A stretch of 64,000 nucleotides of DNA, taken from the NCBI GenBank assembly GCA_900074885.1, contig FJUW01000042.1:772015-836014 (forward strand). Reading direction: 5' to 3'. The notes under the pieces are model-generated. The model worked only from the letters and a program-made list of their open reading frames with translations, made no database searches and was not told the DNA's origin. The translations under genes were made by a program, and so were the position numbers. This document shows, one piece after another, positions 1-12,342 of this stretch; within the stretch, counting starts at the first letter, position 1, and each line of letters begins with the position of its first letter. The DNA comes from Rhynchosporium graminicola (taxonomy: Eukaryota; Ascomycota; Leotiomycetes; Helotiales; Ploettnerulaceae).

Positions 1-279
1 TTGGATGCCGGAGACAGCTGGACAAAGTTGAGGTAGATCTGGAGACAAGACATTACAGAAAATGATGCGCGAAAGCCAAGTACTCGGTCACCACTCAGTG
101 ACAGGGTGGAACGCTGAGAGCCGCTCCTAATTGTATAAGGCATTAGTATTGATAGAGCCTGTCAATTCGCAAAGATATTGGTCATATTACAGCCCATCCC
201 ATCTCGCTTACTCCCATAACACCCTTATCCGTAATCCACCTCTTGATATAATACACCTTTACACCACCGTCCCGAAAAA
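1..279. other. 3' flank of SNF5, no gene seen
   Basis: This is the window edge and the downstream flank of the minus-strand SNF5 gene. I see no open frame, RNA gene or repeat here. Confidence 0.6.
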
Positions 280-2565
280 CTAACTCGACTGACCCACATT
301 CCCATCGGCAGCTTTCCTCGCATCCACCCTCTCCCTGTGCTGCCTATTCTTCAAATGAACCTCGAAATTGCCGACCGTTCTTTCCGGTCCCGGAGTATAC
401 AGTTTCCCAGGACAATCATGACATCTAATTCTAGGTAGATACATATATTTAATACCTTCTGGTATGGGACCGGGGGGAGGAGCGGAGCAAGGCATGTCGG
501 TGGCTGTGTTGACAGCGGAGTAACGCATCACGCCTTCAAATCTATCACCGGGGTATTGGGTTAGAAGGGAGGTGAGGCCGGCTGTTAGCCAGGCTGGAGG
601 CGGAGGCTGGGGTTTGTTAGCATGTAATCGAAGCCACATCGAGATTGAGAGTGTTTATAGCACCATTTCACGTTTTGTGATAGTAACCACTGGGGAATTT
701 GTACTAGCAGGAGCAGGATATATAGAAAGTAAGGGTTTACTCACAGGAACGTGAGGAGGTTGCCCTGGTGGAGGAGGGGGCGGTGCGTCGACTCGGCCGA
801 TTTGCCCGATAGCAGCTGGAGTACTCGAAGGTTGCAGCGATTGACTTGCAGGATTTGGTGTTGAAGGTGGTCCCATCGAACCTGTAGGAGCTACAGCACT
901 TGGAGCGGCTGGAGTCGATGGAGCAGCCGAAGTCCGACCAAGAGGCTCGGGTGGGTGTGACGACGAAGAACGGCCCGAAGTGAGACCTCTATGGAACTTC
1001 CTCATCCTTTCTCTTCCTGGTTTAAGTTTCACAATCAAAGATGGAGGTTCGCTATCTTCCCGAGTATCACGACCACCATGTCTCCTAGCCGAAGTCCTCG
1101 TTTCATGATGGTGAAGGGCAGCAGCTTCAGGCGTCTCTGATCTTCCTATATTTGCCATTCGTTGTTGCGCAGCCGTGGCAGCTCCGCGCATATTTCTCGT
1201 TCTTGCAGTTCCTTGTTGTAGTACTAGAGCAGGTGATTCGGGATTGGAGTCTTCGCTGTCTGATTCTTCCGAAAGATCTCCTTCGCGAGCTCCGGGACGT
1301 TTCGATTTTCCTCCAGGACCTACGTCACGTTTATATAGTCGACTATCCTCAACCTTCTCAGCTGATCCTGGAATGACCGAAGATATCACCAATGTCCGCA
1401 CTGTCCGTTGTCTGTCCTTCAGATCCGGTAATATTGGTCCACCTCTCCTATTCACAGAACGTTTCTGCCTCCTCTGCTCTCTCGAATATATAACCTCTCC
1501 ACGTTCCAGATCTGCCTCCGTCAATTCATACAAAATAGGCGTATATTCTCGCGCCTGCTGCTGGGGTCGGAAGACCGAGGGTAATGGAGAGGGTAGGAAC
1601 CCAGCAATCAAATCCGCGTCTTCCAGCGGCCGCCCATCAAACGGATGTCCAACAATGTACAAACTTCTCGTGAATAATTGGCACTGCTCACGTATAGAAT
1701 GTGCAATGGCCGTCGTGAACTCTCCTGATAACGATAACTCTCTGGCTAAACTAAGCGCAAATTCTTCTGGAGAGTTCGAAGGGTTGTTGATCTCCCATTC
1801 GAATTTATCCACCAGCGTAAACGGTCCGATGGTTATATTGAGCTTGATAAGGATACGCATCTCTTCGTTCTTGTAAGCCGAATAAGGTAATTCCGGGTCC
1901 AAGGCCTCCTCTCCACCATTCAGTTGAGGATAAAAGTCTATCAATTGTTCGCGCAATTGGTGCTGGATCTGCTCCATAACTGGTGTCTGGGCAGGAGGAC
2001 TCAATCCAAAATCCTCAACCATCTGAGCAGCAAATATCTCTGGGCTTATAATCCGATCGCGATAATTCCAAGTCAGGGTGTCCCGTAGCTTTATCTTGTC
2101 CCAATCAATCTCCAGCCGTATAGGAACCAATTCCTCATCCTGCTCCGCCTGCAATGCAACATCTTTGCGCTTCAGTCGTAATTTGGGCGCCTTTTTATGT
2201 CCCAATCTTGGTTTTTGGTGAGGATACAGAACATGCGGTGGACCATCTGTTCTCCCGTTTCCATAACCAGAGTAGCCAGGGCCAAAAAGTCGACTTGCTG
2301 TGAAGTATTGCCTGTAATCCTCGCGAACCTTTTTGTAATCCTCGGCCTGCTCCCGCATCAAGGTATAGTTCTTGACCAGGGTCTCCTGCGACTCCAGCAT
2401 CGCTGCAGTATGTACCAAGTCATGGTGGAGGTATTTTTCGAGTTGGATCTTTTCGAAATCTTCTTTTGTCCGTTCTCGATGGACTTTAGGAGAAGTAGGG
2501 TTCGGACGAGTGTCAATGGCATCGGTAGCCTGGGGATGTGAGGACGGCTGAGCATCGGGAGCCAT
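280..2565 (-). CDS. SNF5: SNF5/SMARCB1-family subunit of a SWI/SNF-type chromatin remodeller
   Basis: Core subunit of an ATP-dependent nucleosome-remodelling complex in the nucleus. Exons read 2565..745 and 606..280 on the minus strand, with a 138-nt intron (GTGAGT donor, TGCTAAC branch just before the CAG acceptor), giving 715 aa. Residues about 146-330 hold the two SNF5 repeats: one opens LVPIRLEIDWDK, the other ILIKLNITIGPFTLVDKFEW. The N-terminus (30-95) is charged and probably helical. Residues about 360-640 are low-complexity and Ser/Pro/Arg-rich. The second exon adds a C2H2-like finger (CHDC, then HLKNRQH) which I recall as typical of ascomycete homologues. It is divergent from the PA2G4-like gene across 397 bp. 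Whether this is the SWI/SNF (Snf5) or RSC (Sfh1) paralogue cannot be settled here. Confidence 0.93.
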
Positions 2566-2962
2566 GGCGTATGCATTCGCGACAGTTACGCGACACTTCT
2601 AACGATTCGGGAGAGCAGCCCTGAGGACTGAATGTTGAGATACTCGAGCTTCAAGTCGAGTGAAGCGCGATGTGGACGCGGTCAGACAGATTGGCTGGGG
2701 CGCAAAGAGTGTTTCGGTCACGTGTTGATGTTGATGTAAATAATCCCTGCAGCTTCAATCAACAGGCCGACGGGACGGGCGTAGGTGGTAGATCTTCGAG
2801 CACAGCGACAACCAGGAACTTCTGCTTTTCCCTCGCTAAAGTCCACCTGCCCACAGTCGAACCCCTCCCTGCCAAACAATCTCTACATCTGCAACATCTC
2901 ACTTTCCTTCATCTATTACGATTCCTTTTAAAGAAAAATCGACTGATTGAAATACCTTCATC
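2566..2962. promoter_or_regulatory. shared divergent promoter region SNF5 / PA2G4-like
   Basis: A 397-bp spacer between two start codons pointing away from each other, so both promoters must lie in it. The right half (about 2880-2960) is pyrimidine-rich, as is usual before fungal start codons. No specific site can be supported. Confidence 0.5.
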
Positions 2963-4469
2963 ATGGCAGACAAGAAGGAAATCACCGAGGAGATCGGTAA
3001 GTTCGTTCCAGATAAAAGTCTCTCGATGGAGGGGTATCTACCCCGCTATCAGCTCCAGAATACACAACGAGGAGATCAAGGACACTCGAGGGATGCTTGC
3101 TGATGCTTAATATTGTAGATTACACTCTCAGCAACCCCGATACCCTCACCAAATACAAGAGCGCTGCTACGATTTCCCAGAAGGTTTTGGAGGCCGTTAC
3201 TGCTCTTTGTGTTGCCGGAGAGAAGATCGTCACCATCTGCGAGCAAGGTGACAAGCTTTTGGAGGAGGAGATTGCTAAGGTTTACCGTGGAAAGAAGATC
3301 GCAAAGGGTACGAATATCTTGCCTTATCAATGATTTGAATACTTCTAACACGTCCAGGCATTTCCCACCCAACCACTGTCTCCCCATCTTCCTTTGTCAC
3401 ACCGTACACTCCACTTAAAACCGATGAGGCCGAAGCTGCCGTCGTATTGAAGGAAGGCGAGGCTATCAAGATCCAGTTGGGAGCACAAATCGACGGCTTT
3501 GGAACGATTGTCTGTGATACCATCATCATCCCATCTGCCGATAACAAGGGCGAGATCGAGGGTCGTGATGCTGATCTCCTACTGGCTACATACTGGGCAA
3601 ATGAGCTCCTATTAAGGTTGATGGTTCCACCCGGACTTTTGGCAACTGGAACAGACGAGGAGAAGGCAAAGGCAGCTAAGATCAAGGCACCAAGTCAGAC
3701 CAAGATTACCCAGCTTCTCGAAAAGGTGGTAAAGAGCTACGAATGCAACCTCGTTGAGCACACCACCAGTTGGCAATTCGAGCGAAACGAGATTGAGGGA
3801 AAGAAGAAGATCATTCTTTCGCCAGGTGATGGCACTAAGGGCGATGGCATTCCTGAGATCGGCGATGTATGGGGTGTTGAGATGGGTGTGAGTGCTGGAA
3901 CTGGAAAGATCAAGAGCTTCGAGAACAGAACTACGCTCCACAGACGTACGACTCTTACTTACGCTTTAAAGAGACCTAGTTCCAAGAAGGTTCTAAATGA
4001 GGTGGTTAAGAGATTTGGTGTCTTCCCTTTCAGTTTAAGACAATTGGAGGATGAGAGGGATGCAAAGGTTGGTGTTGTTGAGTGTGTACGTGGAAACGTC
4101 CTTCGTGCATATGAGGTTGCTGGAGATAAGGATGGTGCTGCTGTTGCAAGACTTTTGACAACCATTGGTGAGTTTTCCCCGGGGAATCGACAATCGATAC
4201 TACAACCGTTCGCGAATGTTCCAAAACTTTACTAACACCACTTAGCAATCACCAAGAACGGTCTTCAAAAGCTCGCCGCCCCTCCCTCCCCAGACCTCGA
4301 CAAGATCAAGTCCGACAAGAAGATCACCGACGAAGAAGTTTTGAAGATCCTAGAGCAGCCCCTAGCTAAGGAGGTCAAGGCCAAGACTAAGAGCAAGAAG
4401 AAGAAGCCAGCCAAGAAGGCAGCTGCCGCGGCTGCCGATGAAGAAGAAGAGAGCAGTGATGAGGATTAA
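2963..4469 (+). CDS. PA2G4/EBP1-type proliferation-associated protein (M24 fold)
   Basis: Homologue of human PA2G4/EBP1 and the fission-yeast curved-DNA-binding protein. These have the methionine-aminopeptidase fold without peptidase activity and bind ribosomes or rRNA-processing factors. Exons are 2963..2996, 3119..3307, 3358..4167 and 4246..4469 (418 aa); all junctions keep frame (phase 1 each). The conserved start DYTLSNPDTLTKYKSAA follows a very short first exon. The core has the family segments AIKIQLGAQIDGF and LLLRLMVPPG. The C-terminus is Lys-rich (KSKKKKPAKK) and ends in an acidic Glu/Asp tail. Length is close to the roughly 390-aa human protein. Nuclear/cytoplasmic ribosome biogenesis is inferred from the family. 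Confidence 0.93.
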
Positions 4470-7400
4470 ATTGGTGGATAAGAACGATTGCATGTATGTC
4501 ACGGCGGACGGGTCGAATGGAAGGAATTATGATGGTATGGGAGGACTTGCTCTGGCTGAGCATGGATGGATGAATGGGCATGGATTTGCATGGATTCCCC
4601 GATGTATCAAAGCTCACTCCAGATAGTCTGAGTGGGAAATGGAATTTCCTTCATTCGCGCATTCCTGAGGACCTTTAACATTCTTGAAGCTGTGTTTTTT
4701 GAGTGACAATTTCGGTAAAGGAGCCAGCCATCTACTTAAAATCTTGCTGTCCATATCTATTTTATAGACTCTTCTCACTGCTCGACGAAGTATCATACTT
4801 TCTGCATACCTCAGCAACCCGTAGCATTCTCACCCTATCACTAGAACTTCACATACTCTCTTGTTCTCTCAATATTATGCGAGGAAGGTGTGTTCAATAG
4901 TTTCTTGAACCATGGTTTGCCTTTTTCATCTGATACGGTATTACGGTTGGTTCGATAGCATATCCTTACCGAAGGATTGCAGGAATCTACTGAAGTGATA
5001 TTCTGAATTTCACGAAACTATTATATAAGTTTGGCGAAGGGGATTTGCAACGTGTATGAATGAAATTGTTTTGCAGCTTCGCTCGAGTGATAGTCTATTG
5101 TCTCAAGAATTTTACGGAATTTTGATGTGGTGATAGACCTATGTCATGGGATTTGCCGTAGAACTAATGTAAGACAAAATAGGTCGACATCGATGGAACT
5201 GACTCGGGTTCTGCAAGAAATGTAGCGCAGGGCAAGTATCGATGTTCGGATTTCTAGCTGAAAGGCGCTTGAATATTGGCGCTTGATGCTTTCGTGTCTT
5301 TTTGGGGGGAATTGGGGGGGGGGGTCCAGACTTTCTGTATTCGCTGGATATGGATCAACAAGATACCTGGTCTTCTCACCTCTCAATGTCTTTCGATAAT
5401 CAGGATTCAGAATTCTTGATCATAACGTAAGAATCCCCTCTCCTACTATCGAAGCGCCAACGGCACTACCTCCAGTTCCGCTCCTTACCGACCCAGGCAT
5501 GTCCAATTGAAACACTTTTCACTTCAGACTGACAGCACCGGTGGAAGCGTCGAGCAAGGATGTCAGCTTCGATATCGCTGGCAATACTACTTCGGAAATC
5601 AGAATCATGCCAGCCGTAACATCCAGCGTTGCAGAGGAAGGGAAGCAGAGAGCCGAGAGTAGAGGAAGGGAAAATGACACAGGAGAGATGGCGAGCGCAC
5701 GAGATTAGGGACAATTTCGAGATTGCAATGAAGATTAGAGAGTCTTATAAATGCTGCTTAGTTGTTTTGTCTTCTCGTTTCCTTTACCTTTTCAAGATCA
5801 CCGGCACGCCTAAGACTGCTGATCTGGAAGATATTGCACCTCCTCGGAAGTAGGACCAAAGAATCCGGATCCTACCCACCGAGTGAGGTCTGCTATTTAT
5901 GGTGAAAAGGACGAAAAGGTACGACGGGTCTTGCAATTTTGCTGGAGAAGAAGTCTGAAGTCATGACATAATCATGGGACATTAGTCGCGAGCCTCAGGT
6001 TCCGTTCCAAAGACAGGAAATGTAGTGAATTCGGATCGAAGTCATCTGACTAATCGTCGGTAAGCCCTCGAATCCAAGCATAGTATGTTTCACCGTTTCT
6101 GACGGAAAGTTGTGTCAGGTTCCTGCAGATGGATGGCCTATGCGATGGCCGAACTAAATATCTACACAAAGACAGTTCGGTTCTCCGGTCCTTTGTTCTC
6201 ACTCTAGAACACTGTTAGTATGGAATCACTTGAGATTCTTTTCGTAGGCTTGAAAGTCTTCGACGCTTATTCAGCTTGAGGTTGTACCAAATTGGCACAA
6301 TACACTTCACTATACCTTCACTTGGTTAAAGCTTTTGGAATCTTTGACTAATTTGCGAAGAGTAGTGCTGGATAGGACATTGAACTGGGCATCCATCTCG
6401 GGACTGCTGTCTCACTTTTCGCTATCAGTCGATGCTTTGTGCGTGGAAGTTATTACGCGTCACGCCGTCATGTGGCCGCCTTCATGGCCGCATCACAACA
6501 AAGGCAAATCGAACACGGACACATTCGCCTCGGATAAGGGTACCACAAAGAAATTCTCGAGACTTGAAAATTGGAGAAAGGTTTGAGGCTCGAGGATGCG
6601 AGTGGTATCTGACGATGAGTTCAGGTTCACTAACAATGCATTGAGCTTAGTGATGGGTTACGTCTGGGTTTGGTGAAAGTTCGCCTAATGGATACTGGCT
6701 TGGCAATGCTCGAGTGAAAAGGGGGCTGGTTAGATTTTCGAGTCTCGATGCATAACGTGAAATGTGCGAGATACTGCAGAAATAGACGTTTGAACTTGAT
6801 TATTACTCGTCGCAATAATTTCAATGTAGTAAAACGCACTCTGAGAAGCAGATATACCAGGGAGTTGATAAGAACTATATTTAGGTGTTCATTTCCGCGT
6901 CATAACAAAGAGACCTTCCGGCGGGAGTATCACTCTACAACATTGAAATCGACACAACATACCTATATACTCGGATGGGAAAGGGTGCCCGATTCTGCAG
7001 ATTCTTTGATGGTCCCCGGGGACATCATCAATATAAGTACTTACATCATAATTTCTTGTGTTGAGCGCATTCCTTCTGTGGCCACCCGCTTCCGAACAGG
7101 GGCAAGTCAACATATCTTGTGAGTCAGTCAGGACGCCACCTTCACCTGTAAATCAGTAACCCTCGTCAGCTTCACCTTGAAATGCTATCGCCTGAGGGCA
7201 GGAGTGATTGTTGATATGAATTTCAAAAGTGAGGCCAGCAGAGTGTGTGACGCACTCATGAAGAGCCAAAAGGGATGTGGTTGAGGTCTCTACAGGTGGC
7301 CTAGGTTCGCTTCGGTTATTCACCGTATTTCTTGGTACGCTGCTGCGTTGATTGATTTTTAGCGAAGCCCCTGAAGGGAACTGTTTATCTTTGCCTTCCA

Positions 7401-7898
7401 ACAACCCTCCCTGACCTGTATCCTCCGCAACATACTATGCCAACACGCAACAGCTGCGGACTTGTGACCTTATTTTTCGTCGCATCCGCGTCGCATCCGA
7501 GAAAAATATCAGTTTCTTACACAGTCGGTTACTGCAATATCCGTCTAGCCTTTTTTTCTCACTGAGAGAGCCCAAAGACCTCCATCGCCCAGCTTCTGCG
7601 GAGTTGGAGGCTTGAGGTGTGGTTTCTGATCACTTTCTCGGCTATTAGCGCGAAGTTCTTGATCCCTACGAGGAAGAGAAGCACCGTCAATACTACAACT
7701 ACGCGTGCCTATTGCGCCACCCCAACCACCATCAAATATCGTGTGCACGCTGTCGGGCTGTAGAGAGGTACCTCAACTCCCACTTCCATAATTGATTGCC
7801 CTGCTAACGAATTGATAGTCGTGCGCTGCATTCATCCAGGCGCGATCCTGAAGACCTAAGGAAGGAAGGTGCCTTCGAGAGCCTCGACAACAACAAAC
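4470..7898. other. 3.4-kb spacer without a recognisable gene
   Basis: No frame longer than about 120 codons has a recognisable product, and the longest ones lack ATG starts or look like chance. Positions 5304-5324 hold two G runs (6 and 11 G, separated by AATT). The last several hundred bases are probably the 5' leader or promoter of the Rco1-type gene. A non-coding RNA or heavily spliced gene cannot be excluded. Confidence 0.5.
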
Positions 7899-10800
7899 AT
7901 GAGTGCAAATCGACCCACGCGGTCGCGGATTTCCAGCCCTTTCATTCCGACACCCTCGATCGAAGTCGCAGACTCTGCTACGGAAGCGCGCTCTGGTGAT
8001 GCAATGCCGAAAGGGGCCTGGACGGAACCAACCCTTGCAGCGCCTCGCCCTTCCTATGCTGAGGCTGGCCACGAACGTCATGGAGTCGTTCTGAACATGA
8101 TGCCGCTGGGAGTGGGACCGAGTGCAAAGGTTTTGAAAGCTCTGGCCACCGTGGAGAAGCCGAAAAAGAGCGTCAGTTCAGTCTCTACCCCCGAAGTTGC
8201 GACACCTGAGCCGCAACAAATGCCAGAGATCGTAGAGGAAATCCCAGATGTAGCGGAAATAATAGAGACTACGGAGCACTCCATACCTACACAAACAATT
8301 GAGGAGGACGAGGTACTGCCAAAGACACCCAAGTCGGCTACCAGTGCACGAAAGAGTCCGTCGCGACAAAGTGTTGGACCTCAGAGCGCTGAAAAATCGG
8401 GTTGCGCCCTACAGAAATCTCCTATGAGTGTGGTCGGCGCGGAGTCAGTCACAGATGCACACCCTTGGATTCGATATTCTTCCGATTCCGCGACTCCTGA
8501 GCCTTCTCTTGGTCCGGATGGTCTTCCAATCATCAATCAGGAACTCACAGATAAGGTGGTTGAACACGCTGTCAATGAGGCTCTAGACCGCCATAAATGG
8601 CCTACTGCCTACGCTCTACGCCTCATGTATGACGAGGCTAGATCAGACCCAAGGATTGTTCGGCTCTTCGACGCTGTCTACAATGGATGGGCCAGCAAGT
8701 CTCAGATGGACGAATTTCGACGCGAATTGAAAATCAAGAAGAAGGAGGGCAAGAAGGGCAGGACTGGTGAATATTATTTCCACGGCGACGAACAAGCTCC
8801 GCCTCGACGTCAGTTCAGCAACGCTATGAGTGTTATCAGAACTCCTATTTCTACCTACCAGTCTGTTTATCAAACTCCATATAACACAGTCCCTCAATCA
8901 AGCACCGCCAGAGAATCATCGCAGCCACGTATTCGAGGGTCGATGACTGTTTCAGCATCGCCACAACCAGATCACGAGCACATCAGTAAGAAGCGACGAA
9001 GCAACAGTTTCCAGCCAACGAATGGGACTCTCATCGACGGAGGCGCATCGCTGAACGGGACGAGGAAGAGCCAGTCCCGAGGTGCCGTTTCTCCAGCAGC
9101 TGAGCCACGTCCAGAGGCTGATACAAATGGAGACTCGAATGCATCCCCCGGTGCACAGCGATCGCGATCCAACTCAACTTCATCTTCTTTGTCATCAGTT
9201 AATGAAGACTTGATCGAGAACGGGTTGGTGCTGTCGCCAGCCCGTCCAGTTCCTGGGCAACCTGCACCTCAACCAATATCTTCAGTACCTAATCATCTGA
9301 CCACCAGATACGGGCCCGTCTTGGGGCTTGGATTTGGTCCAGCGCAGCAACAGCAGACACCTCGTTTTGTGTCGCCCTACGCCTCTGCTGAAGGCTTCCA
9401 AGCCGTTGCGCTGAGTGCTGAGGCAGCAAGACATGCCCGACCAATCAGCCAGCCGGCAAAAGCGGGTCCCCAGAAATTTACCTTTTCGACGGCCCCTGCC
9501 TCCTCGCTCGCTCGTCCCTCATCCGCCGCCTCTGCTAGCAATCAACCATCTTCTTCATCCACACTTGCTGCACCATCGGTTCCCAACACCACGGCTGAGC
9601 CTCCTGCAGTCTCATCCATGGCTCCCACTATTCTTGCTCACGCATCATCCACAAATTCTTCTACCACATCCAGCAAGAAACATCCTCCTACATTTAGAAT
9701 CAAGAACACGAGTAAGGCTCAGCAGGCTCAGGCTCAGGCTCAAGTGACCCAAGAAGAGGTCGATGCAAGTAATCGGCTGAAGCGGAAGGCGAGGGACATC
9801 ACGGGCAAGACTTCGTCTGCCGAAAGCAATGAGCGTCATGAAGTGAAGCCCGTGAACACTGTCGCTGTTGTTGAAGAGCAAGGCAATCAATCGGATGGCG
9901 CTGATTCTATCGCTGTTAAGCCGACCAAGAAGAAGAAGAATCCTCCGAAGGTGCGACTCCTCAACAGGAATCGGGAGACACGTCAGAATTCTTCTCGATA
10001 TGCTTCCGACGAAGGAAGTTCACCTACTGAGCTAGCTTTCAAAGCGCCGTTCCCTCCAGGGGATTCTCTTCCTTCTTCTCGTGCTGGCACACCAACCACG
10101 GCAGCCAATCGACCAACAAGGAAGCAGAAGACTGGATCGGGTCTACGTGTCAAGACATCGTAAGTCGTCACTTTTCATTTCGCGGCATCACATCAGTTTC
10201 TAAGTCTTCGGGATTGTCGAGGTCCGGGTTCTGCTTTGAGCTCTCTCCTCGTTCTTCTCCTTCGTCGATTGGAACCTTCGTGATTGCTGTCGCACAACCC
10301 GAAGCACAATGCGACCGAGCTCAGACTCTTTCTTTCATCATTATTCTTCATTTCCCCATCATGATCGTATCACCCAGAACTATGCTTACCAGAAAATTAT
10401 TTACAGGCCGATGAAGAAAAAGGCTGGTACTTCAGCTGGCATTCCCAAGGATATGCGCAGTCCGACAAGCAACGGCGGTCCGATGACACAGGTAAGCTCA
10501 TTTTCTCTCGTGCGTGCAGTCTCACTGCCTCCGGATGACGTCGGACGTCATTCGGATATTTATTTGAGGATATGTTGAGCCGTTGCACCTTGGACGTGAT
10601 GGATTTTTGGTTTGATTTTTGGTCTTTGGGCGCTGTGGTGGCCTGAAAATGCAAACGCCCGCCGGCAATCTCTGCATTCCGCCCCTACCGGCGCCAAACC
10701 TTGTCAACCCACCCACTTCCCACGCACGTCCACCTCGGAACCTCCGCTACACGTTTCCTTTCCTGAAGCTTTCCATCCATAACTTTATTTCCAATTAGAT

Positions 10801-12342
10801 TCATCCTCACATTTCTGACCCATGCTACAGGACGGTGACAACGATGAATTCTGTTCTGCATGTGGAGGCAACGGTGATCTGCTCTGCTGCGATGGTTGCA
10901 CGAGGTCCTTCCACTTCAAGTGTGTTGATCCTCCCATGATCGAGGGCTCAGCCTCTCTTCCGGATGAATGGTTTTGTAATTCTTGCCTGCTCGGCCGGAA
11001 TGGTCGATACGACGATGAAAATGGCGGAGTTTGGGGACCATTGATCGCGGCATTCGAAAACAAGAACCCAAGATCTTTTCGTCTGCCCGAACCAATTCGT
11101 GAGTATTTTGAGGATGTCAAAACTGGTGCCGATGGAGAATACGAGGAATCGGTTCCGCCCAAGCCCAAGTAAGTTTACAATCCTTGGGTGTGACGTATAT
11201 CATGCTGACCTTCCAACAGAAATAACAAGGCAGGCTGGGAAGAAGCGCCTGATTACTTTCGAAAGAAGGATGCGAAGGGCAAAATTATTCTTTGTCATCG
11301 CTGTAATGGTGAAGCTTCAACACCGAATCGCATGATCATCCCCTGTAGCTTTTGTGGCCTGTACTGGCACCTGGATTGCCTCGATGTCCCTCTTGCGAAA
11401 GAGCCTGGGGCTGGTCGACAATGGCGCTGCCCCGCCCATGTCGATGATCTTCTGGCGATTCTTCCTGCTACTTTGGCTCCTGCTCATCGTTTCCGCAAGA
11501 TCAAGGGTGCTTCGGTTATCAAGCCAGCAGTCACTCGTGGCCTCAAGAACAATGGTCACATTGAAATTGAGAACGATGCCAGCGAAGACGAGGAGGAGCA
11601 AGGCTTCTATGAGTTGAGAGAATTTGGTCACGTATACAAGCTCCCAGAGACGAGTCTCAAACTCGATTTCATTTCTAGGTATGCGGCTCTATTCCCGACC
11701 TTCCCTTCATTTCTAACAACCATCCAGGGTAAAGCAGCAGCGTGGAAAATACGTTCCATCATTGCACGGCTCCAGTCATCGACGTCGCCATGTTCCGAAA
11801 CACTCTGCAGTCTCAACAGTGCCTACTGTACCATCAATTCCTAAAACGGACAGGCCATGGAACCTGCGCACCATTGCAGAGCAGCAAGCGGCGCTCAACC
11901 TCGCATCTCTTATTGCATCCAGTGACCCCGCTCCTGGTGATAAGACGGGACTCTTAATCAACACTCTTGTGGTACGTTTCATCCTCCATATCCCATGACG
12001 TAACTAGTGTCAGAATCGAAATAGCTAATGGTTCTTGTTTTGAAATAGGCTGAAGCTCCACTTTCTGTAATCTCCATGATGTCGCAAGGCAATGTAGAAA
12101 GTGTGAAGAAGGTCAAGATGAGCAAATTGGAGAAGCAGGGTATTCAAGCATTCTTCAATCTTCTCAAGGAGAAACTGGATAATGCGGAAAGCAGCAGCGA
12201 TGAGGACGGATTCGCTCCGGACACTCCACCTGTATCGACTGTGGAGCAGTCTCTGCTTCTAGAAGATGCCACGGCCGCTGTTGACAACTCGAAATTTGCA
12301 ACTGTTGAGTCTGTCACCGAGGACGAGGAAATGATCCTCTGA
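7899..12342 (+). CDS. Rco1-type double PHD-finger protein (Rpd3S-like histone deacetylase subunit)
   Basis: Exons 7899..10159, 10407..10491, 10831..11168, 11220..11678, 11728..11971 and 12049..12342 (1226 aa). I start at the first ATG; the frame upstream only offers GTG. PHD1 lies at about 790-838 (CSACGGNGDLLCCDGC, later HFKC and CNSC). A second, extended finger lies at about 921-965 (CHRC, then CSFCGLYWHLDC). Before PHD1 there is a 780-residue low-complexity region rich in Ser/Pro/Gln with one conserved-looking helical block around residues 215-300. Two PHD fingers spaced this way are the Rco1 signature; in yeast Rco1 recruits Rpd3S to transcribed H3K36-methylated chromatin. The second intron (339 nt) is long for this genome. 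The family is firm, the exact orthology less so. Confidence 0.88.

Noticed and set aside
1152..1876. Long plus-strand frames opposite SNF5
   Set aside because: Antisense shadows of the well-supported SNF5 coding exon.
5466..5714. Cys-rich frame resembling a secreted protein
   Set aside because: Its first codon is TTG, not ATG, and no spliced start was found.
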